Shown here: piece by piece, positions 52,269-60,947 of the stretch
How positions within the stretch are numbered: the stretch's first letter is position 1
Layout of the letters: every line of letters begins with the position of its first letter
Source of the DNA: an uncultured Caldilineaceae bacterium
Lineage (GTDB): Bacteria; Chloroflexota; Anaerolineae; Caldilineales; Caldilineaceae
Reading direction: 5' to 3'
Length of the DNA: 64,000 bases
Assembly: GCA_951812725.1 (NCBI GenBank)
Contig: OX638330.1
Coordinates: 4,753,405 to 4,817,404 of the forward strand
Notes under the pieces: model-generated
Told to the model about the DNA's origin: nothing
The model's database searches: none
The model's input: the letters and a program-made list of their open reading frames with translations, nothing else
Position numbers and translations under genes: made by a program

Positions 52269-52847
52269 TCAGGTTCCTCTCAGGGTGCGCAGCTGCCTTA
52301 CAAGCCCTTCAAAATCCAGCGCAGCGAAACTGCTCGTGTCAATGTGAAAAACCGGCCCCTCCAGATCCAGGGGACGATTGCGCTGCCCCAGCTCCTCAGT
52401 GTCGAACTGGCCCATCCGCAAACGATCCACATGCCCCGGGTGTCGTTCGCCGTTGTCCACCCGCCGGGCATAACGCTGACGCAGTAGATCAGCAGGCGTG
52501 GAAAGGATCACCTGCGCCGGCTGGAACGGATGGCGCGCCTGCAATGCCTGGAAGCGGGGGTTGGCCCAGTCCGGATCAAAGGGCGTTTCGACAAGCAGCG
52601 AGCAGCGGGCTTCCAGCAGGCGTTCTATCAGCAGATAGACCAGTTCATATGTTGCCCGGCCAAGCTGCTGCGACCAATCCACGGTCGACCAGCCCAGCGT
52701 CTCGAAGAGCGACTCCTTCAGATCGTCGCGTGCGATCAAGGGCAGTCCCAGAGCCGGGGCCAGTTTGCGCGCGAGTGTCGTTTTGCCCGTGCCCGGCGCC
52801 CCGCATACGATCAGCACAAGCGGCAGGGCATTGCCATCTTCAGCCAT
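52269..52847 (-). CDS. P-loop kinase-like AAA protein in the dcw cluster
   Basis: 192 residues from the ATG at 52847, which overlaps the murC stop by 8 bases (ATGGCTGA). Walker A is IVCGAPGTGKTTLARKLA. Next come LIARDDLKESLFE and SLLVETPFDPDWANPRFQALQ. This is the gluconate-kinase / zeta-toxin-like AAA_33 type, which phosphorylates small molecules. It lies between murC and murB, but a kinase at this place is not part of the usual dcw set. Substrate unknown. Confidence 0.8.
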   Translation of the reverse strand: MAEDGNALPLVLIVCGAPGTGKTTLARKLAPALGLPLIARDDLKESLFETLGWSTVDWSQQLGRATYELVYLLIERLLEARCSLLVETPFDPDWANPRFQALQARHPFQPAQVILSTPADLLRQRYARRVDNGERHPGHVDRLRMGQFDTEELGQRNRPLDLEGPVFHIDTSSFAALDFEGLVRQLRTLRGT

Positions 52848-54306
52848 CGGTTCCCAGTCTCTCCAGCAGCGTCTCACCGATGCGGTGGCTGGTGCCTGCG
52901 CCCAGTGTCAGAACCACGTCGCCGGCGGTCACCTCGGCGTGCAGAAGCGCGCTGGTTTCCTCGATGTCACCGCTGTGGCGGATCGAAGGATGGGCGCTGG
53001 ACGACACCACCTCAGCGGCCGCCATCGCTCTGTCCCCGCTCTCTCTGGCGGCATAGATATCGGTCACCAGCACCGTGTCGGCGTTGTCGAAACTGCAAGC
53101 AGTTTTGTGCAGCATAGCCCTGGTGCGGCTGAATGTATGCGGCTGAAAGACAGCCCAGATGCGTCGCTCGCCGAAGCAGTTGCGGGCCGCGGCCAGGGTC
53201 GCCTGGATTTCGGTGGGGTGATGCGCGTAATCGTCAACGACCGTCACGCCCTGCCGCGTCCCCTTCAGTTCAAAACGCCGGCCGATGCCCGTATATTGAT
53301 GCAGGCTCGCCAGGATCTGCGCCGCCGGCACACCACAGCGGCGGGCGGCGGTCAGCGCGGCCAGGGCATTGCGCAGGTTGTGGATGCCGGGCGCCTGCAG
53401 TTGCAAGCAGCCGATCGAATTGCCTTCAACCCGCACCGCGGCGGCATAGCCCCCGCTTGTGTCCACTGTCTCACCGGCCGCTTGCACGTCGCACCGGTCA
53501 TGCAGACCATACGTCAGCCAGGCCGGACCGCCGCCGGCTGGGTGGCCTGTGCGCAGCGCCTCCGCGCCGGGGTCATCGCCGCACGAGACCACACATCCCT
53601 CCGCACGCACCTGCGCCACAAACTGGCGAAAGGCATCGACAAAGCTGGTCGGCGTCGGATAGCAGTCCGGATGGTCCCACTCCACATTGGTCACGACCGC
53701 CACCATCGGCGTCAGCCCATGGAACATGCGATCATACTCATCCGCTTCGATCACAAAGGCGGCGGCTGTGCCTGCATGGGCGTTGCCGAAGCCCGGCAGG
53801 TCGGCCCCGATGATATAGCCGGCATCGCAGCCGCTGGCGTGCAGCGTCTGCACGATCATCGCGGTCGTCGTACTCTTGCCATGCGTGCCGGATACGGCGA
53901 TGACATCGCGGCCGGCCAGCAGCGGTCGCAAGAACGACTCCCGTCTGACGATTGGAATCCCCAGCTCTTGCGCGGCCTGCCGTTCCGGGTTCGTTTCATC
54001 GACCGCGCTGCTGATCAGGACCACGTCCGGGCGTTCCCCGGCAGGCAGTCCGGTGAGCTCTTCCGCCCCCTGCCGCCCGAAAATCCGGGCGCCGGCCGCG
54101 GCCAGACGCCGCGTGCGTTCACTTTGCTGGCGGTCGCTGCCGCTGACGCGAATGCCCCGTTCAAGGAGAACTTGCGCGATGGCGGAAAGCCCTGCGCCGC
54201 CGATCCCAATCAGATGCACGCGCAGCTCCGCATCGTCCCCGTCTCGCTTGGATGAAGACGCGTCCAACGCCGTTTGCAACTGCTTCTGCCACCTGTCAAC
54301 CTGCAT
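52840..54306 (-). CDS. murC: UDP-N-acetylmuramate--L-alanine ligase
   Basis: 488 residues from the ATG at 54306, which has GGAGG 5 bases upstream; an upstream TTG adds 13 unsupported residues. LRVHLIGIGGAGLSAIAQVLLERG is the UDP-binding start. IAVSGTHGKSTTTAMIVQTL is the ATP loop. FVIEADEYDRMF and VTNVEWDHPDCY follow, and the C-terminal domain has VVDDYAHHPTEIQATL. It adds L-Ala to UDP-MurNAc. Confidence 0.96.
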   Translation of the reverse strand: MQVDRWQKQLQTALDASSSKRDGDDAELRVHLIGIGGAGLSAIAQVLLERGIRVSGSDRQQSERTRRLAAAGARIFGRQGAEELTGLPAGERPDVVLISSAVDETNPERQAAQELGIPIVRRESFLRPLLAGRDVIAVSGTHGKSTTTAMIVQTLHASGCDAGYIIGADLPGFGNAHAGTAAAFVIEADEYDRMFHGLTPMVAVVTNVEWDHPDCYPTPTSFVDAFRQFVAQVRAEGCVVSCGDDPGAEALRTGHPAGGGPAWLTYGLHDRCDVQAAGETVDTSGGYAAAVRVEGNSIGCLQLQAPGIHNLRNALAALTAARRCGVPAAQILASLHQYTGIGRRFELKGTRQGVTVVDDYAHHPTEIQATLAAARNCFGERRIWAVFQPHTFSRTRAMLHKTACSFDNADTVLVTDIYAARESGDRAMAAAEVVSSSAHPSIRHSGDIEETSALLHAEVTAGDVVLTLGAGTSHRIGETLLERLGTDG

Positions 54307-54360
54307 CGCTGCCTCCATCGCTGCGACCGCGCCGCGCTTCAGCAAGGGCGCATCGAACTT

Positions 54361-54906
54361 TCATCCCCGCACCCGCATCAGCAGCAGTATCGCGATGGGA
54401 ATTACCCACGGCGTCGCTGACGGCATGATATTCTGGGGCAGATAACGCACCAGTTCAACCGCGATCGGCGACAGGTCCGGACTTATCCATCCCAAGGAAG
54501 AGAGGGGATAGCCGTATACGTCCTGGTAATACCAGAGGCTGCCGCTGATCAGATAACCGTTAATTGCGCCGACCAGTATACTGAGAATCGTACCCTGGGG
54601 CATCGGCCACTGCTGGCCGCTGAACGTGATAACCCGCCCCGCATAACCGGCGAAAATCGTAACAACAAATGCGACCAGATAGAAATTGCTCAGGAACAGT
54701 TGCTGAGCACTCAGATCTTTAGCTGGAAATACCATCTGCCATGCGCTGGTCAAGATCGGATTGAGTCGGTCCTCGACGTATAGCAGCAGAAAAATCGCGA
54801 CGATAATGATCATCGACCGGCCCAATTCCCGCGCATAGCCCTGGGCAAGGCCTATCAAGGTAATGATGCTGGCGATAGATCCAAAATATACTTCGATCAG
54901 GCCCAT
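54361..54906 (-). CDS. CvpA-like membrane protein B
   Basis: 181 residues with four or five helices. The start (VYFGSIASIITLIGLAQGYARELGRSMIIIVAIFLL) has the CvpA-like pattern of a helix, a Gly-Arg-Glu-Leu turn and another helix. VFAGYAGRVITF-like and GAINGYLISGSLWYYQD segments follow. It is next to another CvpA-like gene between murG and murC. CvpA proteins affect envelope integrity, but this assignment is from pattern only. Confidence 0.55.
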   Translation of the reverse strand: MGLIEVYFGSIASIITLIGLAQGYARELGRSMIIIVAIFLLLYVEDRLNPILTSAWQMVFPAKDLSAQQLFLSNFYLVAFVVTIFAGYAGRVITFSGQQWPMPQGTILSILVGAINGYLISGSLWYYQDVYGYPLSSLGWISPDLSPIAVELVRYLPQNIMPSATPWVIPIAILLLMRVRG

Positions 54907-54974
54907 TACAGTTCAGTGCTTGGTAGTGGCTTATGGTTGGTGGCTGGTAAGACCACTGTTTAATATTCGCTCGA

Positions 54975-55649
54975 CTAATTCTGGCCGCGTCGCAATGTGC
55001 TGATCACTGCCACAAGCAGCACTGTCAGCGCAATTGCGGCCAGAATTGGCTGTTGAGGCCCCAATGCCTCCCAGATGGTGTCGAAGTTGGACTCCATCAT
55101 GTCGGTCACGCTGCGCAGGAACCCCTGCACTCCCGTGCCGGGCGTTGAGACTGACGCAACCCCGACCTCCGGAATGAAGGCGATCAGCCGCGGCGCAAAA
55201 GTAGGAATGTAAAACAGTCCGTTGCCCATGCCTATTATCGCCGCCAGGAGACCCGAAGAGCTCTGATTGTCCGGGATCGCCTTGTTGGTCAGCATGTAGG
55301 TAAGAAGAAGCAGCCCCGACCAGACCAGAAACGAGACCGTTGGCTGGTCCGCTTCGGAGAGCCATTCCGAAGGGCCCAGCGTGTACACCGGTTCCTGCCC
55401 TCCGTCCGCGCCCCCTGCGCGCAGCGAGGCCAGCAGCTTTGCGCCTATACTGATGACACCAAAAATGATGCCCAACACCTGCCTTACGATGTCCAGGGCC
55501 AGGCCCTGATTTTGTTGCAGCAGGAAGAAGCCCCCGACCGAGACGGTCAGCACCGACAACTCCCGGAACAGGCCCCGTCGGAACCCGATCCAACCAAAGA
55601 GGAGAACGTAGAGTACAAATGCAACTGTGCCTGGTGTAGTTTCACTCAT
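54975..55649 (-). CDS. CvpA-like membrane protein A
   Basis: 224 residues. AFVLYVLLFGWIGFRRGLFRELSVLTVSVGGFFLL has the CvpA-like helix, Gly-Arg-Glu-Leu, helix pattern, and SGLLAAIIGMGNGLFYIPTF is the second conserved-type segment. About five helices. The C-terminus is a helix followed by RRGQN. It is probably the same family as the next gene. The two may act as a pair in the membrane near the wall-synthesis proteins. Confidence 0.6.
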   Translation of the reverse strand: MSETTPGTVAFVLYVLLFGWIGFRRGLFRELSVLTVSVGGFFLLQQNQGLALDIVRQVLGIIFGVISIGAKLLASLRAGGADGGQEPVYTLGPSEWLSEADQPTVSFLVWSGLLLLTYMLTNKAIPDNQSSSGLLAAIIGMGNGLFYIPTFAPRLIAFIPEVGVASVSTPGTGVQGFLRSVTDMMESNFDTIWEALGPQQPILAAIALTVLLVAVISTLRRGQN

Positions 55650-55714
55650 CTTTTATGCTTTCATCCTTGGAGGTGGGCATCTTTTGGGTCTGTCCCGCCT
55701 GCATTGCAATTACA

Positions 55715-55752
55715 ATCCATGAACATAATCCATGATCTATAGTCCATGATCA
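55715..55752 (-). repeat. Short CATGGATTAT-type tandem repeat before CvpA-like A
   Basis: On the minus strand ATCATGGACTATAG, ATCATGGATTATG and TTCATGGATTG follow each other in 13-14-base steps. They lie between murG and the CvpA-like gene. As with the murB array, each unit has an ATGG, but the units do not resemble the start of the next gene. Confidence 0.55.
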
Positions 55753-55784
55753 CAGTCCCTAACCCCGGTGGCCGGTGAACTGCA

Positions 55785-56927
55785 CTAACCGCTTGCCGCG
55801 AGCCGCTGTAGTTCGCGTACGATATTGTCTGCTGCCTGGGGCCGGGCCAAAGCGCCTACCGCCGCCCCCATAGCGAGCCGGCGGCTCACGTCCGACAGCA
55901 GCGCGGCTATCGTTGGTTCCAGCCTTTCTGCCAGCTGTCCGTCCTCGACAATGACAGCGCCGCCGGAATCTGCCAGCTTCTGCGCATTGGGGGCTTGGTG
56001 GGAGCCGGCGCCGGGCAGGGGCGCCAGTATCGATGGCAGACGCGCCAGCGGAAACTCGGCCAACACACTTGCCCCGGCACGGGCTACCGCCAGGTCTGCG
56101 CTGGCCAGCGCCCAGGCCATCTCCTCGTGCAGATAGGCCACGGGGTGGTAGCGGTCGGCCAACAGCGTATAGGGCAGATCCGGCCCTTCCTGTTCCAGCA
56201 GCGGCCAGTCGCGCGTACCGACGACGTGCAGAATCTGGCAGGCGGGCAACAGGCCCGGCGCTGCCTGCCAGACAGCCCGGTTGATGCTGCGCGCGCCCTG
56301 GCTGCCGCCGAACACCAGCACCAGAGGCATTCCTTCCTCCAACTCCAGTCCCAGCTTGCGCGTCAACATCTGCCGGGCTGCCTGCCTGTCCTCTATTGCC
56401 TTCACAACGCCGGCGCGCACAGGGTAGCCGGTGACCACCGCCTTGTGGCCAAAAAAGTCGGCCACCTCGGGGAAGCTGACCGCGACCCGTTGGGCCAGCC
56501 GGCTGAGCCAGCGCACCGCCAGGCCGGGCGTCATGTCCGGCAGATAGATCATCACCGGCACCGACCGCATCCGACAGGCTATCGCGACCGGCGCCATCAC
56601 ATATCCGCCGGTCGCTAAACATGCCTGCGGGCGAAACTCTTCAAGAATCTGCAGAGACTGCCGTATACCTGACGTCACTTTGGCCAGACTGCGTGATGCC
56701 GTCAATGGATTGCGTCCTCGCAACGCGCCGCTATGGATGTTGTGGAAGGGGATTCCAGCGTCCTGCACGAGAGGGTGCTCGATGCCGGTCCTGCTCCCCA
56801 GCCACAGCAGTGCCGGGTTAACCGGAGCGGGTGCGACGGTCAGAGCGTTGGTTCGTAGCTGTTCGACGACGGCGAGAGCCGGATATACGTGTCCCCCGGT
56901 TCCACCACCCGAAATTAGGAGTCGCAT
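55785..56927 (-). CDS. murG: UDP-GlcNAc transferase MurG
   Basis: 380 residues beginning MRLLISGGGTGGHVYPALAV (first glycine loop), so the start is certain. ATGGYVMAPVAIACRM, VFGGSQGARSINRAVW and VARAGASVLAEFPLARLPSILAPLPGAGSHQAPNA (UDP-GlcNAc site) follow. It adds GlcNAc to lipid I on the inner membrane face, giving lipid II. Its first 110 bases overlap the end of ftsW in another frame. Confidence 0.96.
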   Translation of the reverse strand: MRLLISGGGTGGHVYPALAVVEQLRTNALTVAPAPVNPALLWLGSRTGIEHPLVQDAGIPFHNIHSGALRGRNPLTASRSLAKVTSGIRQSLQILEEFRPQACLATGGYVMAPVAIACRMRSVPVMIYLPDMTPGLAVRWLSRLAQRVAVSFPEVADFFGHKAVVTGYPVRAGVVKAIEDRQAARQMLTRKLGLELEEGMPLVLVFGGSQGARSINRAVWQAAPGLLPACQILHVVGTRDWPLLEQEGPDLPYTLLADRYHPVAYLHEEMAWALASADLAVARAGASVLAEFPLARLPSILAPLPGAGSHQAPNAQKLADSGGAVIVEDGQLAERLEPTIAALLSDVSRRLAMGAAVGALARPQAADNIVRELQRLAASG

Positions 56928-58188
56928 GGGCTGTTTGCCCTGGGGGGCCAGAGGATGCCCCGGATTTTCTTGACCTCAGAACGTTGAATAGGCCCCCGCC
57001 AGAGCGGTCGTCCGCTGTGGAGTGAGGGCGTGAGCCGGCTTCGCCTCGACGGGGCGCGGCGGGCGGGGGTTGACCGCGATACCGGCTGATATTCAGCAGT
57101 ATGCCAGCAGCCCCCATTGACGTGACAAGAGAACTGCCGCCGAAGCTGACGAACGGTAGTGTTACGCCGGTGGGGGGCGCGACGGCCACGGCTACCGCGA
57201 TGTGAATTATGGCCTGCAAGATGATAAGCGCGGTGATGCCCACTGCCAGCAAAGAGCCGAAGACATCCGGCGATTCACTGGCGATGCGCAGGCCTCGATA
57301 GACAAACAGCGTGAAGAGCAGGATCACCAGCAGCGTGCCCAGCAGCCCCATCTCCTCGCCGATCACGGCAAAGATATTGTCCGACCAGCTCAGGGGCAAT
57401 CTGCCGGGCAACTTTTCAGTACTGTTGCCCAGTCCCACGCCGAGCGGGCCGCCCCGGACAATCGCGGTGCTGGCTTCGCGAATCTGCCACTCAGGACTGT
57501 TCAGAGGAGACTGGATCGACTCCAGCAGCGCGCTGACCCGGCGGCTGGCATAGCTGTTGCGGGTAATCACCAGCCAGAAGGTGACGACGGCCACAAACCC
57601 GCCCAGGAAAAGCTGCTTCAACTCAGCGCCCGCCAGGAAAAATATGATCAGCGCGGTGGCAACGATCAAAATCGTCGTGCTGATATCCGGTTGCGCCACG
57701 ATCAGCCCCGTCACGATCCCCATCAGCACGCCAAAGGGGATTAGACCATAGTTGATATCTTTGATGCGGCTGCCTTTGCTGGCAAGCCAGGTGCTGATGT
57801 AGATGAGAACGATCACTTTCACAGGTTCACTGGGTTGTACACGGCCGCCGAAGGTACGGGTGGCGCCGAAGCGGTTTTCGCCGTAAAAGAGGACGGCCAT
57901 CAGGGAGAGCAGCCCCAACGCCATCAGAGGTATGCTCCACCGCTCCCATATCCGATAGGGAACGAGCGCAGCGCCGACCAGGACCACCAGGCCGACCCCC
58001 AGCCAGCGGATTTGCAGAAGTACGTAGTAGAAGGGCGATTCCCGGTTTTCCAGCGCCCAGGGGTAACTGGCGCTGAAGACCATAACAAACCCGAACAGAA
58101 TCAGGCAGGTCAGGACCGTAGCCAGCGCCCAATCGAAGTTGGACCCGCTCCTGCCGATCTGTCTCGCGTTATTGACCTGTAGCGCCAT
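56818..58188 (-). CDS. ftsW: Lipid II polymerase FtsW (SEDS family)
   Basis: 456 residues with ten helices. Seen: LILFGFVMVFSASYPWAL, FGGRVQPSEPVKVIVLIYISTWLA (conserved Arg-x-x-Pro-Ser-Glu), WSDNIFAVIGEEMGLLG and GVTLPFVSFGGSSLVTSM. After the last helix a basic, disordered tail of about 90 residues continues. Its final 36 codons overlap murG. FtsW polymerises glycan strands at the septum. Confidence 0.95.
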   Translation of the reverse strand: MALQVNNARQIGRSGSNFDWALATVLTCLILFGFVMVFSASYPWALENRESPFYYVLLQIRWLGVGLVVLVGAALVPYRIWERWSIPLMALGLLSLMAVLFYGENRFGATRTFGGRVQPSEPVKVIVLIYISTWLASKGSRIKDINYGLIPFGVLMGIVTGLIVAQPDISTTILIVATALIIFFLAGAELKQLFLGGFVAVVTFWLVITRNSYASRRVSALLESIQSPLNSPEWQIREASTAIVRGGPLGVGLGNSTEKLPGRLPLSWSDNIFAVIGEEMGLLGTLLVILLFTLFVYRGLRIASESPDVFGSLLAVGITALIILQAIIHIAVAVAVAPPTGVTLPFVSFGGSSLVTSMGAAGILLNISRYRGQPPPAAPRRGEAGSRPHSTADDRSGGGLFNVLRSRKSGASSGPPGQTAHATPNFGWWNRGTRISGSRRRRTATNQRSDRRTRSG

Positions 58189-58266
58189 TGTCGTTCCTCT
58201 ATAGCCGGCCGCAACCTGCCGTAGCCAGTACCTCCATGTCAGAAGGCCGGCATACTGCGGCTGCAG

Positions 58267-59808
58267 CTAACCGCTAACCACCAGATTGCGGAAATGTTCC
58301 CCGCGCTGTTCGAAGTTTTTGTAGGCATCGTAGCTGGTGCCGCCCGGCGAAAACAGCACAACCGTACCCGGCGTCGCCGTCTGTTTGGCCAGGACAACGG
58401 CCTCATCAAGGCGCTGTACGACCGCACAACAGGGAGCGGATATACGCCGGAACGAGGCCCTTTCCCTCACCTTATCGGCGATCATCGACCCCGCTTCCCC
58501 GAACCCGATCAGACATTGGACCCGGTCCAACACTTCGTCGGCGAACGTATCCCAGGGTAAATTCTTGTCTTTGCCGCCGGCCAGGAGAATGAGTGTCTGC
58601 GCGCCCGGCGGAAAGACCTGCAGCCCGGCGACGGCCCGCTCCGGCGCAGTCGCGATGCTGTCGTTGATCCATACAACGTTACCCTTGGGCCGCATCTCCT
58701 CCAGCCTGTGCGGTACACCGGCAAAGGAGCGGGCAACACGGCCCATCGCCTCTACGGATGCGCCGGCCGCGCCGCTGATCGCGGCCGCGCCTAACAGGTT
58801 GCTGATATTGTGCTCCCCCCGCAACCGTACATCGCTGCGGCGGCAGAATGGCCGGCCTTCGAAAATCAGATCTTCGGTCGATTCGGATGCCCAGGCGCCG
58901 ACGTCCGGCGGCAGAGTCTCGGCATGGCGACTTGATAGGCGTCGGCTGGAAGAGATGGAAAAGGGGATGATCCGCCGGTCTTTGCCCAGGGCAGTTCGGC
59001 ATTGCGCCAAGAGGGAGTCCAACTCCCATTCGGCGGGAACCGGCGTCTCTTCATCATCCCAGCCGGCCATCCGGCCAGCCACCGGATCATCGGCGTTGAA
59101 GACCACCACGCTGGTCGGCATCAGATGGCGCAACAGATTGGATTTCGACAGAGCATAGTCGGCCATTGATGAATGCCGGTCCAGGTGATTTGGCGTGATA
59201 TTGAGAATGGCGGCCACGTACGGGCCCAGCCGGTCCAGCGGCCCGTATGCCAGATTGGGGTCGAACAGTTCGAGCTGAAAACTGCTCAGTTCCAGCACCA
59301 TCATGTCATCTTGCCGGATCGTATCGAGGCGGTCCACCAGCGGCCTGCCGATATTGCCGCCAACATGGACGGTACGAGCGCCGCCGGCAGTCTCTTGCAA
59401 CATTTCTCCGACGAGCGTTGTCGTTGTTGTCTTGCCGCTGCTGCCTGTGATGGCGACAACAGGGCAGGGCGCCAGTTGCATTGTGAGCAGGCTGTCATTG
59501 CTCAGAGGGATGCCGCGGCGAATGGCGTCCTGCACCAGCGGCGTTTGCAGCATCACGCCGCCGCTGAGGCAGAGTAGATCGCAGCCATCCAGCAGGTCAG
59601 AAGGGTGTCCGCCGAGGGCCAGCACAACCGGCAGATCACCCAGCTGATCCAACTCTTCCGTCAGCCTTTCGGCCGGCGCGACATCGCTGATCGTTACATT
59701 TGCGCCGCCTGCCGCGAAGAAACGGGCCAAAGCCAGTCCTTGACGGCCCATCCCCAGAATAACGACATTGCGTTTTTCAAAGTTGAACTCTTCGCTGTTG
59801 GCAATCAC
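58267..59808 (-). CDS. murD: UDP-MurNAc-L-Ala--D-Glu ligase
   Basis: 513 residues from a GTG with AAGGAG upstream. NVVILGMGRQGLALARFFAAGG, VVAITGSSGKTTTTTLVGEM, VLELSSFQLELFDP, ILNITPNHLDRHSSMADYALSK and the C-terminal VWINDSIATAPERAVAGLQVF fit the family. It is somewhat longer than the usual 450 because of inserted loops. It adds D-Glu to the peptide stem. Confidence 0.95.
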   Translation of the reverse strand: MIANSEEFNFEKRNVVILGMGRQGLALARFFAAGGANVTISDVAPAERLTEELDQLGDLPVVLALGGHPSDLLDGCDLLCLSGGVMLQTPLVQDAIRRGIPLSNDSLLTMQLAPCPVVAITGSSGKTTTTTLVGEMLQETAGGARTVHVGGNIGRPLVDRLDTIRQDDMMVLELSSFQLELFDPNLAYGPLDRLGPYVAAILNITPNHLDRHSSMADYALSKSNLLRHLMPTSVVVFNADDPVAGRMAGWDDEETPVPAEWELDSLLAQCRTALGKDRRIIPFSISSSRRLSSRHAETLPPDVGAWASESTEDLIFEGRPFCRRSDVRLRGEHNISNLLGAAAISGAAGASVEAMGRVARSFAGVPHRLEEMRPKGNVVWINDSIATAPERAVAGLQVFPPGAQTLILLAGGKDKNLPWDTFADEVLDRVQCLIGFGEAGSMIADKVRERASFRRISAPCCAVVQRLDEAVVLAKQTATPGTVVLFSPGGTSYDAYKNFEQRGEHFRNLVVSG

Positions 59809-59934
59809 GAATTTATTCTCCTTCCAGTTTCCAGATCCTGGTCAGTGCCTTGTCCCCGGCAGTTACCAAAGGTTGAAAACCGGCTACTAAGAATTGAGGT
59901 GCAGTTGCCAGCATGAAACCTGTCTGGTCGGCGG

Positions 59935-60936
59935 TCATCCATTCCACAGCGCCAGGGCCACCCCCAGCATTCCGCTCAGCACACCGACTATCCAGAATCT
60001 CTCTTTGACTTGTGTTTCGCTCCAACCCATCAACTCAAAATGATGGTGGATCGGGGTCATCTTGAACATGCGGATATCACGACCCAGGTAGCGGCGGCTG
60101 AACTTTGCAGACGCCACCTGCAGCAGTACGGAAACGGTTTCGGCGACAAATACGAACCCTACTACCGGCAGCAGCAGCCATTGACCGGTCATCAGCGCCA
60201 CCAGTGCAAGCGTTGCGCCCAAGGCCAGGCTGCCGGTGTCACCCATAAAGATCTGTGCCGGATGGGCGTTGAACCAGAGAAATGCGAACAGGGCACCCAC
60301 CACCGTGAAACAGAAAGCCGCCAGATAGGTCTGCCCCTGCATATGGGCGATCAGCCCGTAGCTCGCAAACGAAATACCGCTGATGCTCCCCGCCAGACTG
60401 TCCAGCCCATCCGTCAGATTTACAGCATTGCTGAATCCGATAATGATAAAAATCCCAACCGGGATGAACAGCCAGCCGATCGAAACCCACTCGGTAATGC
60501 CGGGCACGCCCACATAGTACAGATCGGGCGGCCCGAAATAGAGAATGCCCACGATGATCGCGGCAAACACAAATTGGAATCCGCTCTTCATCCGCGCGGA
60601 CATCCCCTTGCCCCTGCCGCGCAGCCCCAGCCAGTCATCAACTGCCCCCAGGGTCGCGTGCGCCGCCAGACAGAAAAAGAGCAACAGAGTACTCTTGCCT
60701 ATCAGTGTGAAGCCAAGCAGATTCGCCAGATTAAGCGCCCCTGTGATCAGCAGGACCGGAACCACAAATAACAGCCCCCCCATTGTCGGCGTCCCCGTCT
60801 TCTCCTGATGCGAATCCGGTCCTTCCATGCGCACCTGTTTGCCGATTCGGTGGTGTCTGAGTAAGGCGATCAGCGGCTGCCCCCAAATCACGGCAATGAA
60901 GAAGCTGAGTGTCCCCAGCACCAACGGAGATTCCAT
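59935..60936 (-). CDS. mraY: Phospho-MurNAc-pentapeptide translocase
   Basis: 333 residues from the ATG at 60936 (a TTG one codon earlier is possible). Ten helices. Seen: HQEKTGTPTMGG, FSNAVNLTDGLDSLAGS (catalytic Asp), WFNAHPAQIFMGDTGSLALG (Asp) and MTPIHHHFELMGWSE (His cluster). It transfers phospho-MurNAc-pentapeptide to undecaprenyl phosphate, giving lipid I. It starts 11 bases after murF ends. Confidence 0.97.
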   Translation of the reverse strand: MESPLVLGTLSFFIAVIWGQPLIALLRHHRIGKQVRMEGPDSHQEKTGTPTMGGLLFVVPVLLITGALNLANLLGFTLIGKSTLLLFFCLAAHATLGAVDDWLGLRGRGKGMSARMKSGFQFVFAAIIVGILYFGPPDLYYVGVPGITEWVSIGWLFIPVGIFIIIGFSNAVNLTDGLDSLAGSISGISFASYGLIAHMQGQTYLAAFCFTVVGALFAFLWFNAHPAQIFMGDTGSLALGATLALVALMTGQWLLLPVVGFVFVAETVSVLLQVASAKFSRRYLGRDIRMFKMTPIHHHFELMGWSETQVKERFWIVGVLSGMLGVALALWNG

Positions 60937-60947
60937 CAATGAGCCTC

